Below, one piece after another: positions 10,720 through 20,140 of a stretch of 64,000 nt of DNA; within the stretch, counting starts at the first letter, position 1, and each line of letters starts with the position of its first letter. The notes under the pieces are model-generated. The model ran no database searches. It saw only the letters and a program-made list of their open reading frames with translations, and was not told where the DNA came from. The translations under genes and the position numbers were made by a program. Location: the NCBI GenBank assembly GCA_016872775.1, contig VGZA01000001.1:1-64000 (forward strand), given 5' to 3'. The DNA is from Planctomycetota bacterium. GTDB lineage: Bacteria > Planctomycetota > Planctomycetia > Pirellulales > Pirellulaceae.

Positions 10720-12105
10720 ATGCATGGGCATCTTCCCCTGGACGAATTCCTGGTTCAAATACGCGGCTTCCTGGGCTCCTACTACGTCGCATTGGCCACG
10801 ATGAATGCGATCGCGGCGCTCTACCTCTGGCAGACCGGCAAGTCGAAAATCTGGTTGAGGGTGGGGCCGATCGAACTGAGCAGTTCGCTCGCCTGCCTGG
10901 CCGCGTCGGGTCTTTTTCTGCTGGTCAGTCCGATCGCCTATTCCGTCGATCCGTCCCTGGTGGATGTCATCTCAATTCCCAAACCGTTGCGGGCGGGGCT
11001 CGACAAAGCGATGACGCCGGTCAGTTATTCGATCGGCACTTTTTTCGTGCTGGCGGTACTGTTCGTGGGGCGTCGCTGGTTTTCGCGGCCGGAAATCGCC
11101 TGGACCGGTCTGAACCTGAGCCTGCTGCTCATGGGTTTTTCGATGACCGATCAGAACTTCGCATCGGTGGTCACCAAACCCGATAATGTGCCGATTGTGG
11201 GGCTTGTTTTTCTGCTTGGATTTTTCACCTGGCTGGCGACGCGACGGGCGGTGCTGAACGACGAGCGAGCCGCGCGGGGTGAGCCGCCGCTGGAAGCCCT
11301 CGACTCGGAAAAAGTCCTGGTCTGGCCCGACCTGGTCTACACGGAGTTGATCTGCATGGTGGCGCTGACAGCTCTGATGTTGCTCTGGGCGATCGGCCTG
11401 CAAGCGCCGCTGGAGGAACCGGCCAGCGCCATGAAAACCCCCAACCCCTCGAAAGCACCCTGGTACTTCCTCGGCCTGCAGGAGATGCTCGTCTACTACG
11501 ATCCTTGGATGGCCGGAGTCGTCCTGCCCGTCACCGTCATTGGCGGGCTGATGGCAATTCCTTATCTGGATTTCAACAAGCTGGGGAACGGGTATTACAC
11601 GATCACGCAACGCCGATTCGCGTACGTGACGTTCCAATTCGGATTCCTCGTGCTTTGGATCACGCTGATCGTCATGGGAACGTTCTTGCGCGGGCCGAAC
11701 TGGAACTTCTTTGGCTTCTACGAAACCTGGGATGCTCACAAAGTGGAGGCCCTGAACAATGTCGACTTATCGCAGCACTTCTGGATCTCGCTGCTGAATC
11801 GCCCGATGCCGAAGGCCCCGGAAAACTCCGATCTGCTCGTGAAGATCGTCTACGTCGTCTTCCGCGAACTGCCCGGAATCGCGCTGATCGCCGGTTATTT
11901 CACGGTCCTCCCACCGCTGCTGGTGATCTTCCCGCCATTCAGCGCGCTGTTCCGGAACATGTATCTGAAGATGGGCTTCCTGCGCTACATGGTGATGTCG
12001 AACCTGTTGCTGACGATGGCATTGCTGCCGATCAAAATGGTGCTGCGTTGGACCATCAACCTGAAATACTTTATTGCGATCCCTGAGTACTTGCTGAATT
12101 TCTGA
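10720..12105 (+). CDS. Cytochrome b C-terminal half (subunit IV-like) with an extra N-terminal membrane domain
   Basis: 461 residues, versus ~160 for ordinary subunit IV (PetD). The recognisable core begins near residue 205 (VWPDLVYTELI) and includes TPNPSKAPWYFLGLQEMLVYYDPW, the conserved PetD/cytochrome b C-terminal segment containing a PxxW-type quinone-site motif, then three or more helices. Before it come about 200 residues with four or five transmembrane helices and no family I recognise. After it are two further helices (about 375-440). The whole has around ten membrane spans. Its place between cytochrome b N-half and the octahaem cytochrome shows it belongs to the bc-type complex. Confidence 0.88.
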   Translation: MHGHLPLDEFLVQIRGFLGSYYVALATMNAIAALYLWQTGKSKIWLRVGPIELSSSLACLAASGLFLLVSPIAYSVDPSLVDVISIPKPLRAGLDKAMTPVSYSIGTFFVLAVLFVGRRWFSRPEIAWTGLNLSLLLMGFSMTDQNFASVVTKPDNVPIVGLVFLLGFFTWLATRRAVLNDERAARGEPPLEALDSEKVLVWPDLVYTELICMVALTALMLLWAIGLQAPLEEPASAMKTPNPSKAPWYFLGLQEMLVYYDPWMAGVVLPVTVIGGLMAIPYLDFNKLGNGYYTITQRRFAYVTFQFGFLVLWITLIVMGTFLRGPNWNFFGFYETWDAHKVEALNNVDLSQHFWISLLNRPMPKAPENSDLLVKIVYVVFRELPGIALIAGYFTVLPPLLVIFPPFSALFRNMYLKMGFLRYMVMSNLLLTMALLPIKMVLRWTINLKYFIAIPEYLLNF

Positions 12106-12141
12106 CAGTTTTTTTCGACGGATTGACGTCGGAGTTTTCCC

Positions 12142-15100
12142 ATGCCGGCAACGGAACAAACCTGGCGAGACCAGAAGCGCTTGCACTCGATTTTCATGGC
12201 AAGCGCCCTGGGGTTACTTGGCGCGACACTTTGGATGTTGAGCGCCGACCACAACCGCGAATGGAAACGGTTTCAAGACCAGGCGCGGGATGTCGAACAG
12301 GCGAATAACGAATGGACGCAGCTGCAGTTCGAAACCGACGAGCAGTTTCGCGAACACGAACAACTATCGCTGGCCTGGGACCTGACTCGATCCCAGCCGG
12401 TGTCCGACCGTGATCTGGAAGCATTCGCATCCGAATTGGCGGACCAGGCCCGTCGGGAAACCGATGCGCTGCGGGCCGTTCAGCCGACGGCCGCCGCGAT
12501 CACTCCGACATCGATCGAAAAAATTCGCAAGAGAAACGATGAGCTCAAGGATGCGGCCGCCGCCGTCCTCGATGCGCTCACCGACGAAGGCGCGGCCTCG
12601 CGCCGCAAGGCGATCGACCTTCGCGAACAGGTGCTGAACCAGCTGCGGACGATCGCAAGTCAGGTCCAGTTCCGCGAGAAGGTTACGCTCGATGCCCGCA
12701 AGAAGCGTAATGCCGATCTGGACGCCGCCAAAGCGAATGTCGACATCGCGGTCCGCGACGGCCTCAGCGAAGCCCGAACACGCCAGCTCCAATTGGATGC
12801 CGACACGATCAAAGCCGATCTCGACGGCATCACTTTGAACTACCAGCGACTCAACGATCACCGCAAGGCCCTGGACAGCATCGTGCGCCGCGTCACCGCG
12901 GGCGAGGACGAATCGAAGAAGAAACTGGATGCCAGCAAAGCTTCCCTGAAGTCCTTGGAGTCGGCATACAAGCAACGCGATCTGGCCTACATTAACTGGG
13001 TCGGTCCATTTCCGATGCCTGGCAAGCGACTTTTGACTTTGCCGATCATCGACGCGTTCCAGTCGCCGCGGAAGATCGATAACTTGTGGAGCGACGACAA
13101 TACGATCAATTACAACTTCCGCTATGTGCGCCGCTTCGACCGGTGCACCACCTGCCATCAACTCATGGAAAAGTCGATGGCCGGAGCCGCCGACAAGCCG
13201 GCGTTTATCCGCGCGTCGAATGTCGATTTTCGCCTCGACGTTCCCGATCGAGCGCGGCGCGAAGAAGTCTTGAAGTCGACCGACGATGTCGAGCAACAGC
13301 TGTACCAGCTCTATGGCGTTCGATTCGCCGAGCAGGGGTTATTGTCCAAGGACGACGTCACGGTCACTCTGGTTCGCCCGGAATCGCCCGCGGCGCTGGC
13401 GACCGCTGGTGGCGACACTACAAAGCTCACGGGAGCCGGTATCCGCGACGCCCTGGTCGCCTCGAATGTTGCGCAGTCGGTCGACAGTTACCCCATCCGC
13501 CCCGGGCTCGCCACAGGGGACGTGATTACCGAGATCGATGGAAATGCAATTCGCTCCCGAGATCAGGCCGAAAGGCTGTTGCTGCAGTCGGTGAAATGGG
13601 GCTCGCCGCTGCGACTCACCGTCCGCCGTGGCGTACCCAACCCTTTTACCTCGCATCCGCGGCTCGATCTTTTCGTCGGTTCGATGAGTCCCCACAAGCT
13701 GGCCACATTTGGTTGCACAACCTGCCATGAAGGCCAGGGCAGCTCAACGTCGTTCCAATGGGCTTCGCATACGCCCGACGGCGTGAATGATCGCAAGGAG
13801 TGGGTCCAGGAGCATCACTGGCACGACAACGCCCACTGGATTTTTCCGATGTTCGCCAGGCGATTCGCCGAAAGCGCCTGCCTGAAGTGCCATCATGAAG
13901 TGGTCGAATTGGAAGCCAGTGAAAAGTTTCCGGAAACCCCCGCGCCGAAGGTCACCCACGGCTACCATCTGATCCTGAAGTACGGCTGCTTCGGCTGTCA
14001 TGAAATCAATGGCTTCGATGGACCCGCGAAACGGATGGGGCCGGATATGCGCCTGGAACCGAACTTCTTTGCCGCCGCGCAGCAGCTCAAAGCCTCGGTC
14101 GACTTTGCCGGATTCGACCCGCAGGATCGAGCCTGGATTGATGAGTTGATCGAGCACCCGGAACGCAATGAAGTGCGACACAGGCTCTATGAATCCCTGG
14201 CAAAACGAAACGAGGGCGCGTCCCCGTTGTCCACGACCAGCCAGAAACTGCTGCCAGTCCTCAAGGATGTCGAGGCTCCAGGCGTGCAGCGCAAGGCTGG
14301 GCCGAGCCTGCGGTTCGCCGGCTCCAAGATGGATGACCAGTTCCTGTTCGACTGGATCGCCGATCCTACCCATTTCCGCCCCAGCACCCGCATGCCGAAG
14401 TTCTTCAGCCTGCATAAACATCTCGACAATGAACCACACTCCAAGGAGTTGGCGCAGAAATACGAACAGATTGAGATTCTCGGAATCGTCGAATATCTGC
14501 GTCAACGCTCCCAGCCGTTTGAGTATCTTCCGGCGGCCGCCGGGATCACTCCCAGTACCCGGGACGATCAGATCGCCCGCGGCAGAGTCGCATTTGAAGA
14601 GCGAGGTTGTCTGGCCTGCCATACCCATAAGGATTTCGCTGAGGTCGCCCGTTATCGCAAGACCGACCAGATCGTCCAGGGGCCGGATCTTTCGGAACTC
14701 GCCGACAAATTCGCCGAGGGTCGACACGCTCACGGCGCCCAGTGGCTCTACAGCTGGATTCGCCAACCAAGTCGCTATCACGTACGCACCGTAATGCCCG
14801 ATCTGTACCTCGATCCGATCGAGAAGCGCGATGAGTCGGGAAAAGTGATCGAAATCACCGACCCGGTCGCCGACATTGTCACCTATCTGCTCGACCGCCC
14901 CGCGGACTCGACGCAGGCCTCCTGGTCGCCACGTGGCAATCAACCGAGCCTGAAAGACCGCGACACTCGAAAGGTGCTGGACGAACTCGTCCGCGACAAT
15001 CTGCGCGAAGTATTCTCCGTGGCAGCCTCGGACCGCTATCTGCAGTCAGGAATTCCTGACGCGATGGCAAACGACCTCAAAGGCGCCGAAACCGAACTCG

Positions 15101-16911
15101 TGGCCGCGGCGGACCAGAAATCGCTTTCGGAGGAACAAAAGCTCCTCTACATCGGCCGCAAATCGATCGGCAAGTATGGCTGTTTCGGCTGCCATGATGT
15201 TCCCGGTTTCGAAGACGCCAAGCCGATCGGTACCGCTTTGGCCGATTGGGGGCGGAAAGATTCCTCGAAGCTCGCCTTTGAACATATCACGCATTATCTC
15301 GAGCATGGTCATGGGGGCGGCCATGCTGCGGGCCATCACGAGGCAGTCCACGGACCCGACGACGATCAATCCGCCGGTGCCCACGCCGACAACGGTCAGG
15401 ATCCGGACACCGTCTACTACCACCACCAGATTGAATCCGGAAACCGCATCGGATTCCTGTGGCAGAAATTGAAGGAACCCCGCAGTTACGATTTCCGTAA
15501 GACAGAGAACAAGCGGTACAACGAGCGGCTCAGGATGCCGCAGTTCCCGTTCAATGCGCACGAGCGTGAAGCGGTGATGGCATTCGTACTGGGACTCGTT
15601 TCCGATCCGCCGCCGGCCAAGTACCTGTTCAAGCCGGACGCATCGACCGCGGCGCTGATCGAGGGACGCAAGGTATTGGACAAGTACAATTGTGCAGGCT
15701 GCCATCTGCTTGCGCCGCAGAAATGGGAATTGGGATTCGCCAAGGATGCCTTGCAGGCGCCGGAATTCCAGGGATTTCCGTTCATGAAGACCCATTTCAA
15801 CAACGATTCAGTGCAGGCGTCGCTTAAAGTCGACCATCAAGGACGGCGTCATTCCACCGTCTTGGGCATGCCCACAGTTACCGACGACGACGCTCGACCG
15901 CTGGTGGAGGACGATCAGGGCGACCGCCTGGAAGGCGATGGCGTTTATGACCCTGCTAAGCTCACCTACCGTATCGACCTGCTGCGGCCATCGCTGGTAA
16001 ATGGAGCGGCTTACGAAGTGGGAGTCATGCCGCTGGCGGTCAGCAGTGCGCAACTCGAGTCGCGATCGCCGGCCGAAGGCGGCGTATTGGCCAGGTATTT
16101 GCTGTCCTCGGTAACCCGGCGTGAAAAGCTGTCCAATCCGGCTGCCAAGGGAAGTGAGTCGTGGGGCTGGGTGCCGCCTCCCCTGGTGGGCGAAGGGGAG
16201 AAAGTACAATCATCGTGGTTGCACGATTTCTTGCTGAATCCATTCCCGATCCGGCCTGCCGTCGTCCTGCGGATGCCTCGTTTTAATATGACGTCCGAGG
16301 AAGCGGCCTCGCTTGCTCGCTATTTCGCGGCGGTCGATCAGGTCGATTATCCGTACGACCTCAACAATCGACGCCGGACGGAGTATCTCGCGCGAGCCGA
16401 GTCGGAATATCAGTCCGAACTGCGCGAGTCCGACCCGCAGCGGAAAACGACGCGGCTGGACGATGCGATGCGAATCGTCACGAACAACAATTATTGCGTG
16501 AAATGCCATATCGTGAACGACTTTGAACCGAAAGGCAGCGAGCGGGCAAAGGCTCCCAATCTGGCCAAAGTCTACGAGAGATTGCGACCGGATTACGTTC
16601 GCCGCTGGATCGCCAATCCGAAACAACTCCTGCCGTACACGAGCATGCCACAGAACATTCCGTTTCCGGCGGGAATCGACAAAAAGCTCTATCATGGTGA
16701 CAGCGTTCAACAGGTCGACGCACTGGTCGACCTTTTAATGAACTTTGACGAATATGCGCAGCGGCAGAGTCGTATAGCGCCACTCGTCCAGCAGAATCCG
16801 GCACCGGCGGCTGCTGGCGCTGGTTCCGCATCGACGACCGCCCCGGGCGCGGGTGCGGTTCAGGGGCAAGGTTCGGGACAAGTTTCCGGGCAGGGCGGCC
16901 AGAGTAATTAA
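12142..16911 (+). CDS. Giant membrane-anchored octahaem c-type cytochrome with PDZ-like segment
   Basis: 1589 residues. One N-terminal transmembrane helix (~18-37) anchors a very large periplasmic part. Residues ~40-290 are charged, helical and coiled-coil-like. Eight CxxCH haem-binding motifs start at residues 335, 525, 580, 616, 823, 1014, 1184 and 1452. Between the first two is a PDZ-like segment (GLATGDVITEIDGN, ~455, followed by PLRLTVRRG). A His-rich loop lies near 1050-1080, and the C-terminus is an Ala/Gly/Gln tail. Several haem modules share the pattern KYGCFGCHEI/DVPGF, suggesting internal duplication of a cytochrome c domain. Directly downstream of split cytochrome b, it is positioned to replace or extend cytochrome c1 as electron conduit to the oxidase. 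I know of no standard family name for the whole architecture. Confidence 0.9.
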   Translation: MPATEQTWRDQKRLHSIFMASALGLLGATLWMLSADHNREWKRFQDQARDVEQANNEWTQLQFETDEQFREHEQLSLAWDLTRSQPVSDRDLEAFASELADQARRETDALRAVQPTAAAITPTSIEKIRKRNDELKDAAAAVLDALTDEGAASRRKAIDLREQVLNQLRTIASQVQFREKVTLDARKKRNADLDAAKANVDIAVRDGLSEARTRQLQLDADTIKADLDGITLNYQRLNDHRKALDSIVRRVTAGEDESKKKLDASKASLKSLESAYKQRDLAYINWVGPFPMPGKRLLTLPIIDAFQSPRKIDNLWSDDNTINYNFRYVRRFDRCTTCHQLMEKSMAGAADKPAFIRASNVDFRLDVPDRARREEVLKSTDDVEQQLYQLYGVRFAEQGLLSKDDVTVTLVRPESPAALATAGGDTTKLTGAGIRDALVASNVAQSVDSYPIRPGLATGDVITEIDGNAIRSRDQAERLLLQSVKWGSPLRLTVRRGVPNPFTSHPRLDLFVGSMSPHKLATFGCTTCHEGQGSSTSFQWASHTPDGVNDRKEWVQEHHWHDNAHWIFPMFARRFAESACLKCHHEVVELEASEKFPETPAPKVTHGYHLILKYGCFGCHEINGFDGPAKRMGPDMRLEPNFFAAAQQLKASVDFAGFDPQDRAWIDELIEHPERNEVRHRLYESLAKRNEGASPLSTTSQKLLPVLKDVEAPGVQRKAGPSLRFAGSKMDDQFLFDWIADPTHFRPSTRMPKFFSLHKHLDNEPHSKELAQKYEQIEILGIVEYLRQRSQPFEYLPAAAGITPSTRDDQIARGRVAFEERGCLACHTHKDFAEVARYRKTDQIVQGPDLSELADKFAEGRHAHGAQWLYSWIRQPSRYHVRTVMPDLYLDPIEKRDESGKVIEITDPVADIVTYLLDRPADSTQASWSPRGNQPSLKDRDTRKVLDELVRDNLREVFSVAASDRYLQSGIPDAMANDLKGAETELVAAADQKSLSEEQKLLYIGRKSIGKYGCFGCHDVPGFEDAKPIGTALADWGRKDSSKLAFEHITHYLEHGHGGGHAAGHHEAVHGPDDDQSAGAHADNGQDPDTVYYHHQIESGNRIGFLWQKLKEPRSYDFRKTENKRYNERLRMPQFPFNAHEREAVMAFVLGLVSDPPPAKYLFKPDASTAALIEGRKVLDKYNCAGCHLLAPQKWELGFAKDALQAPEFQGFPFMKTHFNNDSVQASLKVDHQGRRHSTVLGMPTVTDDDARPLVEDDQGDRLEGDGVYDPAKLTYRIDLLRPSLVNGAAYEVGVMPLAVSSAQLESRSPAEGGVLARYLLSSVTRREKLSNPAAKGSESWGWVPPPLVGEGEKVQSSWLHDFLLNPFPIRPAVVLRMPRFNMTSEEAASLARYFAAVDQVDYPYDLNNRRRTEYLARAESEYQSELRESDPQRKTTRLDDAMRIVTNNNYCVKCHIVNDFEPKGSERAKAPNLAKVYERLRPDYVRRWIANPKQLLPYTSMPQNIPFPAGIDKKLYHGDSVQQVDALVDLLMNFDEYAQRQSRIAPLVQQNPAPAAAGAGSASTTAPGAGAVQGQGSGQVSGQGGQSN

Positions 16912-17033
16912 TCGACAGGCCGTCGTGGTGGCAAGCACGTTCGCTTCCACGGCATCGTTGAAAATAGTAAAGCAAGGAAAACCGGCGTGGCCCACGGCAT
17001 CTGCCACGCAATTTGAAAGACAAGGGGTTTGCA

Positions 17034-17813
17034 ATGGTTCGCCAAATCGCATTGAGTCTGGCATGCGTCTGCCTTTGCTCGCGTCTACTGGCCGCCGATT
17101 TCGGAGATATTACGGCGACATTTGTTCTGGACGGAACGGCTCCGGCTCCAAAAAAACTGGATACCGCGAAAGAACCGCTGTGCGTTAAAGAAGGTGAGGC
17201 CATGTATGACGAGCGACTCACCGTGAATAAGGAGAACGGCGGCGTCAAGGACGTCGTGGTTTACCTGTTTCTGAAGCCGGGCGAGAAGGCCCCCGAAGCG
17301 CATCCCGACCAGAAAAAGCAGGCCGAAACGCCCGTGGAGCTGGACAACGCCGGCTGCCGGTTCGTACCGCGGATCGCCCTGGTGATGACCAACCAGCAAC
17401 TGGTGGTGAAGAACAGCGACAAGTTCGGCCACAACACCAATTTGTCGTTGATCGACAACCCGGCCCAGAATCCCAACCTGCCGTCGGGCGGCAAAGTTGA
17501 ATTCAAGTTTGCCAAGTCGGAGAAAGTGCCGATTCCGGTGGCCTGCAACATTCATCCCTGGATGGGTGGCTATGTGGTGGTGAAGGACCATCCGTTCATG
17601 GCGGTGTCGGACGCAAACGGTAAATTGACGATCAAGAACGTGCCGACCGGTTCCCGTACGTTTCAGTTATGGCATGGATCGTTCATCTCGGAAGGCAAGC
17701 AGAACGGTAAAGCGGTAAAGTGGGAGCGTGGCCGTGTGACCCTGGACGTCAAGGCTGGCACCAACGACCTCGGTGAGATCAAGATTCCGGTCAAGCATTT
17801 TCAATCCAAGTAG
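17034..17813 (+). CDS. Exported cupredoxin-like protein 1
   Basis: About 259 residues with a signal peptide (MVRQIALSLACVCLCSRLLAA). The C-terminal half has the spacing of a type 1 copper site: His133 in KFGHN, then Cys171, His174 and Met177 in CNIHPWMGG. This is the plastocyanin/azurin C-xx-H-xx-M signature, in a plastocyanin-like family sometimes annotated as methylamine-utilisation-like. A small periplasmic copper electron carrier between the octahaem cytochrome and the oxidase is the natural role; copper chaperoning is possible. ATG 17034 is preferred over 17013 because AAGGGG precedes it at proper distance and the signal peptide starts there. It is a paralogue of the next gene. Confidence 0.82.
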   Translation: MVRQIALSLACVCLCSRLLAADFGDITATFVLDGTAPAPKKLDTAKEPLCVKEGEAMYDERLTVNKENGGVKDVVVYLFLKPGEKAPEAHPDQKKQAETPVELDNAGCRFVPRIALVMTNQQLVVKNSDKFGHNTNLSLIDNPAQNPNLPSGGKVEFKFAKSEKVPIPVACNIHPWMGGYVVVKDHPFMAVSDANGKLTIKNVPTGSRTFQLWHGSFISEGKQNGKAVKWERGRVTLDVKAGTNDLGEIKIPVKHFQSK

Positions 17814-17845
17814 TCCAAACGCCTCCCTAGAGGATGAGGTTCCCG

Positions 17846-18775
17846 ATGCGGTTTAATTTCGGTCGATCGTCGAGCGTGTTTTGCCGGTGTTGGCTGTTGT
17901 CGGCAGCCGCATTGGCGATCGGTCCTGGTTGCGGCAATGCTCCGCTGCCGGTACAGGTCGACATGCGCCGCGCGGCGGCAATGCGGGCTGACCTCGAAGC
18001 CGGAGCCGCGCAATCGGCCGGCGCCGAAACAGCAACAACGGAAACTCCGGCCGGGTGGGCCACGCTCAAAGGGAGTTTCAAAATCAACGGATCGGCGCCC
18101 GATCGCAAGCCTCAGGCGGTCGACAAGGAACGGGAGGTCTGTGCGCCGGGCGGCAAGACGCCGCTCAGCGAGGAAATTGTCGTTGGCGCCAACGGTGGAA
18201 TTCGCGACGTGGTCATCTTCCTGTCCTCCGTGATTTCCGACGACGAACCGTGGACGCACCCCGACGCGAAGCCAGGCAAATCGGATGAAGTCCTGTTCGA
18301 CCAGAAGGGTTGCCAGTTTCTCACGCATGTGCTGGCGCTACAGCCGACACAATTGCTGAGAATCAAGAACAGCGACCCGGTGGGCCACAACACCAGCCTC
18401 AAGCCCAAGAAGAACCGCCAGGATGACCAGACCGTGGCGAGCGGATCGACGACGACTTACCAGGCGAAAGCCGAAGAGGCCGACCCGTTCCCGGTGTCGT
18501 GCGCCATTCATCCATGGATGAAGGCCTGGGTCGTGATGCGCAAGAATTCCTACATCGCGGTCAGCAAGGACGACGGATCGTTTGAGATCCCGAATCTGCC
18601 GGCGGACGTCAACTTGGAATTCCGCGTATGGCAGGAAAAGACAAATTATGTGCAGGCGGTTTCGGTGAACGGCCAGCCGCAGAAATGGGCCAAAGGCAAG
18701 TTCAAAATGAAACTGGAGCCGAGCTCGACTCAGGAACTGAATGTCTCGATAGACAGCGGCCTGTTTTCGAAGTAA
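17846..18775 (+). CDS. Exported cupredoxin-like protein 2 (paralogue)
   Basis: About 309 residues. The N-terminus is hydrophobic and ends at a Cys (GPGC), so it could be a lipoprotein, although the -3 and -2 residues are not canonical lipobox residues. A ~40-residue Ala-rich linker follows. The core aligns by eye with the preceding gene: both have an NSD..GHN segment and the copper-site pattern, here His181, Cys219, His222 and Met225 (CAIHPWMKAW). The tandem pair looks like a local duplication followed by divergence, 32 bp apart. The start at 17846 is favoured over 17834 because the GAGG element is only correctly spaced for the second ATG. Confidence 0.8.
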   Translation: MRFNFGRSSSVFCRCWLLSAAALAIGPGCGNAPLPVQVDMRRAAAMRADLEAGAAQSAGAETATTETPAGWATLKGSFKINGSAPDRKPQAVDKEREVCAPGGKTPLSEEIVVGANGGIRDVVIFLSSVISDDEPWTHPDAKPGKSDEVLFDQKGCQFLTHVLALQPTQLLRIKNSDPVGHNTSLKPKKNRQDDQTVASGSTTTYQAKAEEADPFPVSCAIHPWMKAWVVMRKNSYIAVSKDDGSFEIPNLPADVNLEFRVWQEKTNYVQAVSVNGQPQKWAKGKFKMKLEPSSTQELNVSIDSGLFSK

Positions 18776-18802
18776 TCACGGTGACCTTGTTTGGGTGGTG
18801 AA

Positions 18803-20098
18803 ATGCGATTTGATCGAGGATGCAAAAATACGACGGCTGCGTTCCTGTTGCTCGCCGTGACGCTGTGCGGATGCGCTGACCCTCCGGCCGTCTTTGTCTT
18901 GAACGATGCTTACTACGCTCATATCGAACGCAAGACGCAGACGACATTCGACCCGCGCAGTCGCGACGATATCGGCCTGATCCTGGCTTCGTCTTTTGGC
19001 GAACCGGACGATCCCTACGTCCCACTCATCGCGGATCTTGACGCGACCGAAATTCTGGACCTTACCCGCGTCAAGCAGTCGTCCGGCCGCGTCTGGAGCG
19101 ACAAAATCGGGATCGCACGCGGGTTGTATCGCGAGCATTGCATCCACTGTCACGGCATGAGCGGCGATGGGCTGGGGCCCACTGCGTCATTCCTCAATCC
19201 GTATCCTCGCGATTATCGAATGGGAATCTTCAAGTTCAAGTCGACCGGGAAGGGGCTCAAGCCTACCCACGACGATCTGGTGAGGATTCTGACCGAGGGC
19301 ATTCCTGGAACCGCCATGCCATCGTTCAAAGTCCTGGACAAAGACGAGATCGAATCGCTGGTCCATTATGTGCGGTATCTGTCGATACGCGGCGAACTCG
19401 AAAGGAAGCTGATCGAACTGCTCCCGGACGTCGAAGACCGATTGCTCGATGATGCCTTGCGCGGCAAACAGGACGACAAGTACAAGGCCCAATGGGACAC
19501 GATCCGCGGGACGGCTCGCGAAGTGATGGAAAAGTGGGTTCAGGCCGAACAGGAAGTCCTGCCGGTGCCGGCGCGCCCCGACGGCTGGCAGGATCCCGAG
19601 ACGATGCGGGCATCGGTGGAGCATGGCCGCAAGCTATTTTATGGAAAGGTCGCTAACTGCTTCAGTTGCCACGGAGATTCCGCGCTTGGCGACGGCCAGA
19701 CCCAGGGCGTCGACGCATGGACTCGCGAGCTGCTGAACGATAAAGAACAGTTTCTGGGACTGGCGAAAATGACGCCTGAGGAGCGGGATCGCTTCGAGTA
19801 CCTCAAAGCGCGCGACCCTCGCATATTGCCTCCGAGAAACATCCGCCCGCGCAACTTGCGGCAAGGTATCTTCCGCGGCGGGCGGCGTCCGATCGACGTT
19901 TACTTGCGAATCGTCAACGGGATCGATGGCACTCCGATGCCGTCGGCGCCGTTGCTTAAACCGGGTGAAGCGCCCAATCCGGGAAAGCTCTCCAGCGACG
20001 ATGTCTGGAGCCTGGTGGATTATGTACGCAGTCTGCAATACGAATCGATCAGCAATCCGAACGATCACGAACCGGTAGTGACCAGGGAGCGACTGTAG
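18803..20098 (+). CDS. Dihaem cytochrome c lipoprotein
   Basis: About 431 residues. The N-terminal signal with lipobox-like LCGC suggests a membrane-tethered lipoprotein. Two class-I cytochrome c modules carry CIHCH (residue 113) and CFSCH (286), each followed at a distance by a Met-containing segment (IPGTAMPSF; IDGTPMPSAP) that would provide the axial Met. It lies immediately before oxidase subunit II, which itself lacks a fused haem c domain, so this protein is the likely electron donor to the CuA centre. The TTG at 18791 is rejected in favour of ATG 18803, preceded by GGTGG. Confidence 0.9.
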   Translation: MRFDRGCKNTTAAFLLLAVTLCGCADPPAVFVLNDAYYAHIERKTQTTFDPRSRDDIGLILASSFGEPDDPYVPLIADLDATEILDLTRVKQSSGRVWSDKIGIARGLYREHCIHCHGMSGDGLGPTASFLNPYPRDYRMGIFKFKSTGKGLKPTHDDLVRILTEGIPGTAMPSFKVLDKDEIESLVHYVRYLSIRGELERKLIELLPDVEDRLLDDALRGKQDDKYKAQWDTIRGTAREVMEKWVQAEQEVLPVPARPDGWQDPETMRASVEHGRKLFYGKVANCFSCHGDSALGDGQTQGVDAWTRELLNDKEQFLGLAKMTPEERDRFEYLKARDPRILPPRNIRPRNLRQGIFRGGRRPIDVYLRIVNGIDGTPMPSAPLLKPGEAPNPGKLSSDDVWSLVDYVRSLQYESISNPNDHEPVVTRERL

Positions 20099-20140
20099 GG
20101 GCCCGTTGTTGCGAACGGTTGTTTAGCGCGGAGACGAACT

